Shown here: piece after piece, positions 60,415-64,000 of the stretch
How the letters are laid out: the number at the start of each line of letters is the position of its first letter
Numbering within the stretch: the stretch's first letter is position 1
Assembly (NCBI RefSeq): GCF_003076455.1
Contig: NZ_CP020918.1
Span: 248,001 to 312,000, forward strand
Reading direction: 5' to 3'
Source of the DNA: Flavobacterium faecale
GTDB taxonomy: Bacteria > Bacteroidota > Bacteroidia > Flavobacteriales > Flavobacteriaceae
DNA: 64,000 nt
Made by a program: the position numbers and the translations under genes
Notes under the pieces: model-generated
The model's database searches: none
What the model was told of the DNA's origin: nothing
Seen by the model: only the letters and a program-made list of their open reading frames with translations

Positions 60415-61548
60415 TTACTTGTTCAAGAATTCCAATACACTGTTTGTTATAAATTCAATTTGATCGTCTTCCAATTCGGTATGCATTGGCAACGAAAGCA
60501 CTTCTTTCACCAACTGATTAGTAACCGGAAAATCTTCTTCTTTGTAACGAACATCTACGTATGCTTTTTGCAAATGCAATGGAATCGGATAGTAAATCGC
60601 ACATGGAATTCCTTTATCCAGCAAGTGTTGCATTAGTCCATTTCGATCTGCATCGACAATTCGTAACGTGTATTGGTGGAATACATGACAATCGCAAATA
60701 TCACAAATAGTAGGTGCAATAATATTTTTATGACCTTCAAGCGCTGTTGAATATTTCATTGCTGCCGTTTGTCTCGCCTTATTATAGGTATCCAACAAAG
60801 GTAATTTTGCATTCAAGACCGCAGCTTGAATACTATCCAAACGAGAATTTACGCCCACAACATCATGGTGGTAACGTTCATACATTCCGTGATTTACAAT
60901 TCCACGTATCGTATGTGCCAAAGCATCATCATTGGTAAAAATTGCTCCACCATCACCATAACAACCTAAGTTTTTGGACGGAAAAAATGAAGTCGCTCCA
61001 ACGTGACCGATAGTTCCAGCCTTCTTTTTTGTACCATCCAAAAATTTACAGTTAGCTCCAATGGCTTGTGCATTATCCTCAATTACAAATAAATTGTGCT
61101 CCTTGGCCAAAGCCATAATTGCTTCCATATTAGCAGCACGGCCAAACAAATGTACTGGAACAATCGCTTTTGTTTTTGGTGTTATCGCGGCTTTAATTCT
61201 TTCGATCGAAATATTCATGTTGTACAAGTCAACATCAACCAAAACGGGTGTCAACTGCAATAAGGCAATCACCTCAACAGTAGCTGCAAAAGTAAAATCG
61301 GCAGTAATAACCTCATCACCAGGTTGCAAACCCAATCCCATCATGGCAATTTGCAAAGCATCGGTACCATTGGCACATGGAATAACGTGTTTTACATCCA
61401 AATAATCTTCTAGCCCTTTTTGAAACTGATGAACCTGTGGTCCATTAATATAAGTATTGGTATTCAAAACTTCTTGAATCGAAGCATTAACAGTATCTGC
61501 AATCTTATCGTATTGACTTTTTAGGTCAACCATTTGAATTTTCTTCAT
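60415..61548 (-). CDS. DegT/DnrJ/EryC1/StrS sugar aminotransferase
   Basis: 377 residues, PLP fold type I. PHVIPCANGTDALQIAMMGL-like (CANGTDALQIAMMGLGLQPG), EVITADFTFAATVEVIALL, DVDLYNMNISIERIKAAITP, AIVPVHLFGRAANMEAI, VIEDNAQAIGA, and the PLP-Lys in SFFPSKNLGCYGDGGAIFT. Aminates a nucleotide-activated sugar for a surface polysaccharide; candidates are WecE/ArnB/WbpE-like reactions. No other sugar genes are adjacent. Divergent from waaA, which also serves the cell surface. Confidence 0.92.
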   Translation of the reverse strand: MKKIQMVDLKSQYDKIADTVNASIQEVLNTNTYINGPQVHQFQKGLEDYLDVKHVIPCANGTDALQIAMMGLGLQPGDEVITADFTFAATVEVIALLQLTPVLVDVDLYNMNISIERIKAAITPKTKAIVPVHLFGRAANMEAIMALAKEHNLFVIEDNAQAIGANCKFLDGTKKKAGTIGHVGATSFFPSKNLGCYGDGGAIFTNDDALAHTIRGIVNHGMYERYHHDVVGVNSRLDSIQAAVLNAKLPLLDTYNKARQTAAMKYSTALEGHKNIIAPTICDICDCHVFHQYTLRIVDADRNGLMQHLLDKGIPCAIYYPIPLHLQKAYVDVRYKEEDFPVTNQLVKEVLSLPMHTELEDDQIEFITNSVLEFLNK

Positions 61549-61698
61549 TGAAACGTAATTTATAGTTAGAAAGTTCGAAGTTGCTACATCCGCAAAAACG
61601 CACTACTTTCTTTAAAGGATAACAAAAATAGGGATTATTGATTTCAAACCAATGCAATTAAACTAAAGAAAACGTATTTTAGCCCAAAAAAATATCGA

Positions 61699-62928
61699 AT
61701 GCATTTTCTCTACAATCTTATTATTGGTATCGCCTCCTATTTATTAAAAATTATAGCATTGTTTAGTCCGAAAATGCAATTATTCGTTTCTGGTCGAAAA
61801 ACAGTTTTCGAGACACTTTCGAAAAAAATAGCTCCAAACGATAAAACAATTTGGATTCACGCCGCATCATTAGGCGAATACGAGCAAGGGCTACCTATAA
61901 TCGAAAAATTAAAAGAAAAACACCCTACACATAAAATCATCATTTCGTTTTTTTCACCCTCAGGCTATGAGGTCCGAAAAAATAATACTATCGCAGATGC
62001 CACCGTATATTTACCTTTAGACAGCGAATCAAACGCTAAAAAGTTTATAGCACTCGCCCACCCAGAGATGGTTTTCTTTATCAAATATGAATTTTGGATT
62101 AACTACTTAGCAGAACTAAAAAAACAAAACATACCCACCTACCTTATTTCAGGTATTTTTAGAGAAAAACAGTTGTTTTTTAAATGGTACGGAGGTTTTT
62201 ATCGAAAAGCACTAAGCACCTTTACGTACTTCTTTTTACAAAATGAAAGTTCGAAAACATTAATCGAAAATCTGGGATTAAAAAATGTTGTGGTTTCAGG
62301 CGATACTCGTTTTGACCGTGTAGCAGCTATTTTAGAGAAAGACAATCAAATTGATTTTATATCGAAATTCAAAAACAAAACCACAACGGTTGTCATCGGA
62401 AGCTCTTGGCCAAAGGATGAAGAATTACTGGTGCAGTATCTTAACGAGACCAATCAACAAGTTAAATTCATAATCGCTCCTCATAATATAAAGAGCGAAC
62501 AAATTCAGCAGCTCCAAAGCAGTCTAAGCAAAAGAACAGTTCTATATTCACAAATGAAAGGTAAAAACCTTGAAGACTACGACGTATTCATTATTGATAC
62601 GATCGGAATTCTAACCAAAATCTATAGCTACGCAGATATTGCGTACGTAGGCGGCGGATTTGGACAGCCTGGTGTTCACAACATTCTAGAACCAGCCACT
62701 TTTGGAGTCCCTATTGTTATCGGAACAAACTTTTCGCATTTTGCAGAGGCAACAGCATTAGTAGCATTGGAAGGATGTTTTTCAATTTCAAACGCATCCA
62801 CTCTAAAAACGGTAATAGACAAACTGATTACAGATGTTAACATAAGAGAACAAACGGGAGCAATTTGCAGTCAGTTCATTAAAGAAAACACCGGTGCAAC
62901 CGCTACCATTATGACCAAAATAGGGTAA
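61699..62928 (+). CDS. waaA: 3-deoxy-D-manno-octulosonate (Kdo) transferase
   Basis: 409 residues. Adds Kdo to lipid A precursor at the inner leaflet. N-terminal anchor (LIIGIASYLLKIIALFSPKM), the catalytic Glu in WIHAASLGEYEQGLP (about 60), HKIIISFFSPSGYEVRKN, VFFIKYEFWINYL, then the GT-B second half VVIGSSWPKDEELLVQYL, FIIAPHNIKSEQI, VGGGFGQPGVHNILEPATFG. Full length; Kdo mono- versus bifunctionality is not readable. No promoter box is evident; TATTTTAG just before the ATG is weak. Confidence 0.94.
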   Translation: MHFLYNLIIGIASYLLKIIALFSPKMQLFVSGRKTVFETLSKKIAPNDKTIWIHAASLGEYEQGLPIIEKLKEKHPTHKIIISFFSPSGYEVRKNNTIADATVYLPLDSESNAKKFIALAHPEMVFFIKYEFWINYLAELKKQNIPTYLISGIFREKQLFFKWYGGFYRKALSTFTYFFLQNESSKTLIENLGLKNVVVSGDTRFDRVAAILEKDNQIDFISKFKNKTTTVVIGSSWPKDEELLVQYLNETNQQVKFIIAPHNIKSEQIQQLQSSLSKRTVLYSQMKGKNLEDYDVFIIDTIGILTKIYSYADIAYVGGGFGQPGVHNILEPATFGVPIVIGTNFSHFAEATALVALEGCFSISNASTLKTVIDKLITDVNIREQTGAICSQFIKENTGATATIMTKIG

Positions 62929-63167
62929 TAAATAAGCACCACCTATTCAAAGCTAGTTAATTTTGGATTTTTAGGCTCTAAAAAGTAGCGTTTACAAGTA
63001 CAATTGTAATACAAAACAAACAAAAATACTAGCAGTTATCCTATTGACAATTATATTTTAATAGCTCAATATTAGCTACTTATCCATAAAAATAAGGGGT
63101 TAAATTAAAAATTCAATAAATTTTACAAAAAATAATTAAAAAAATATTCTACATATCAATTATTTTA

Positions 63168-63175
63168 TATCTTTG
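63168..63175 (+). promoter_or_regulatory. -7 element of the small lipoprotein gene
   Basis: TATCTTTG, perfect TAnnTTTG, 37 bp before the ATG at 63213 in a very AT-rich region. Confidence 0.5.
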
Positions 63176-63212
63176 CTCCGAATTAATAATTAACCTTTTA
63201 TATTAAAGTAAG

Positions 63213-63413
63213 ATGAAAAAAGTATTTTTAAGTTTAGCTGTAGTTGCTGTTTTGACTGTTGTATCTTGTAAAAAAGCTGACGCTGCTGCTGAAGAAGTTG
63301 TAGCTGTTGACACAACTGCTGTAACTGTTGACACTGTATCTGTTGATACTGCTGCTGTAGCTGCTGACACAACTGTTACAACTACTGAAGTTGAAACTCC
63401 TGCTGCTCACTAA
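63213..63413 (+). CDS. Small low-complexity lipoprotein
   Basis: 66 residues. Signal and lipobox: KKVFLSLAVVAVLTVVSCKK, with Cys19 lipidated. The mature 48 residues are Ala/Val/Thr/Asp repeats (VDTTAVTVDTVSVDTAAVAA) without a fold. Similar tiny Thr/Asp lipoproteins occur in Flavobacterium, perhaps highly expressed, as the good promoter and terminator suggest; function unknown. The opposite-strand Gln-rich frame (63190-63372) is an artefact of the repeats. Confidence 0.8.
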   Translation: MKKVFLSLAVVAVLTVVSCKKADAAAEEVVAVDTTAVTVDTVSVDTAAVAADTTVTTTEVETPAAH

Positions 63414-63437
63414 TCAAGAATTTATTCTAGAAAAATC

Positions 63438-63466
63438 AAAGCCATCTTTCAGATGGCTTTTTTTTG
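63438..63466 (+). terminator. Terminator of the small lipoprotein gene
   Basis: AAAGCCATCT / AGATGGCTTT stem, 3-base loop, then eight T. The rest of 63467-63683 holds nothing recognisable. Confidence 0.93.
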
Positions 63467-63683
63467 TTTTATATCGAAACAAGAAAAACATAGAACTAAA
63501 AAAAGGAACCCAAGAGACCAACTCCCGACTTCCTTTCGTTTCTATTCTTTATATCACCTACATATTACTTCATCTGTTTGTGCTTTCAGACTCGGGTCAA
63601 TACAACCCTATTGCATTGTAGTATTTTCACACTACATCAACATTGGGACCCAAATATAAATTCATTTGGCATTATTTTAAAGT

Positions 63684-64000
63684 TTAACCCTCCCAGTCAT
63701 CAAATAATACCTCTGAAGCTGCAAAGTCCAAAATCTCTGCCCTAGCTCCATATTTTACAATTTCATCAATTCCCTTTTGCGCCATAAGCACAGTGCTGTA
63801 TTTTCGACTTACTGCAACCAAAACATCATCTAGTACCACTTTGAAATAAAACTTCCCTTTTGCGGTCTTATATTTCAAAAACGAGCAACTATCAAACTTT
63901 GCGCGCAAGAGTTCAGCTTCAGCTTCGCAATCCATACGCAATTCATAAGCATTACTGGTAAAAATAGGCTTACCCTTTCTTGAAGTGTATTCAAACTTAT
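63684..64000 (-). CDS. DUF1508 (YegP-like) protein, 5' end beyond the window
   Basis: At least 105 codons, open to base 64000. Two DUF1508 repeats are visible: FEYTSRKGKPIFTSNAYELR with MDCEAEAELL, then AKGKFYFKVVLDDVLVAVSR, KYSTVLMAQKGIDEIVKYGA. The TTG at 63941 is internal, because the first repeat continues upstream of it. Small cytoplasmic protein of unknown function. The start lies outside the window. Confidence 0.8.
   Translation of the reverse strand, partial: KFEYTSRKGKPIFTSNAYELRMDCEAEAELLRAKFDSCSFLKYKTAKGKFYFKVVLDDVLVAVSRKYSTVLMAQKGIDEIVKYGARAEILDFAASEVLFDDWEG

Noticed and set aside
63190..63372. Gln-rich frame opposite the small lipoprotein
   Set aside because: Created by reading the GCT/GTA/ACA-type repeats backwards.

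Overview
This window looks like a chromosomal segment of a Flavobacteriaceae member, most likely Flavobacterium. The evidence is low GC, Bacteroidota-type promoter elements (TAnnTTTG, with few strong Shine-Dalgarno sites), a type IX secretion plug protein, several Bacteroidota-restricted families (DUF5916, DUF6702-like, ECF sigma/membrane protein/outer-membrane protein trio) and strong synteny of housekeeping genes. Assignments rest on reading the translations; no database search was possible.

Layout. 1-16100: nadE (cut by the edge), an orphan NarL/LuxR response regulator, dnaG, an ECF sigma locus with a membrane protein and an outer-membrane protein, a polyprenyl diphosphate synthase, rlmN, an O-methyltransferase, PAP2 phosphatase plus TatA/B, an M1 peptidase with three small envelope genes, peptidase E, and two tandem tRNA-Gly(TCC) genes. 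16260-23100: an L,D-transpeptidase-like protein, a DUF5916 outer-membrane protein, gpmI, and an IS1182-family element that landed in the loop of the gpmI terminator with an 8-bp target duplication. 23170-28310: a TetR / ABC / HlyD / TolC export operon whose ABC ATPase has lost most catalytic motifs. 28350-30740: map, then a tightly fitted cassette of 76-bp tandem repeats and a GxxExxY nuclease-like gene bracketed by inverted repeats, then a methyltransferase. 30860-43700: a SNF2 helicase, an M16 peptidase, the type IX secretion plug protein, apaG, pruA, rsmG, a fatty acid desaturase and an aminotransferase.

43700-48960 is the accessory, repeat-rich part. It has a structured repeat with conserved ends and a variable hairpin (two opposite copies), an 888-bp tandem duplication carrying a small exported protein whose second copy is a pseudogene, a DUF2207/LemA pair, and short dispersed repeats. 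48960-64000: an orphan zinc-ribbon protein, an AraC regulator, DUF983, DUF2459-type and YiaA/B membrane proteins, a U32 peptidase, a DUF2383 protein with a disordered partner and a Crp/Fnr regulator, an unknown lipoprotein, a broken UPF0158 gene, pirin, fabD, a likely RelE/ParE-type toxin-antitoxin pair, a DegT aminotransferase, waaA, a tiny low-complexity lipoprotein and a DUF1508 (YegP-like) gene cut by the right edge.

The genes are mainly envelope biogenesis (waaA, DegT, M1/M16 peptidases, L,D-transpeptidase, outer-membrane proteins), lipid and cofactor metabolism (fabD, desaturase, nadE) and translation/RNA modification (rlmN, rsmG, map, tRNA-Gly). The most unusual content is the GxxExxY repeat cassette, the structured GGGCGT repeat, the terminator-targeting IS, the degenerate exporter ATPase and the zinc-less primase.
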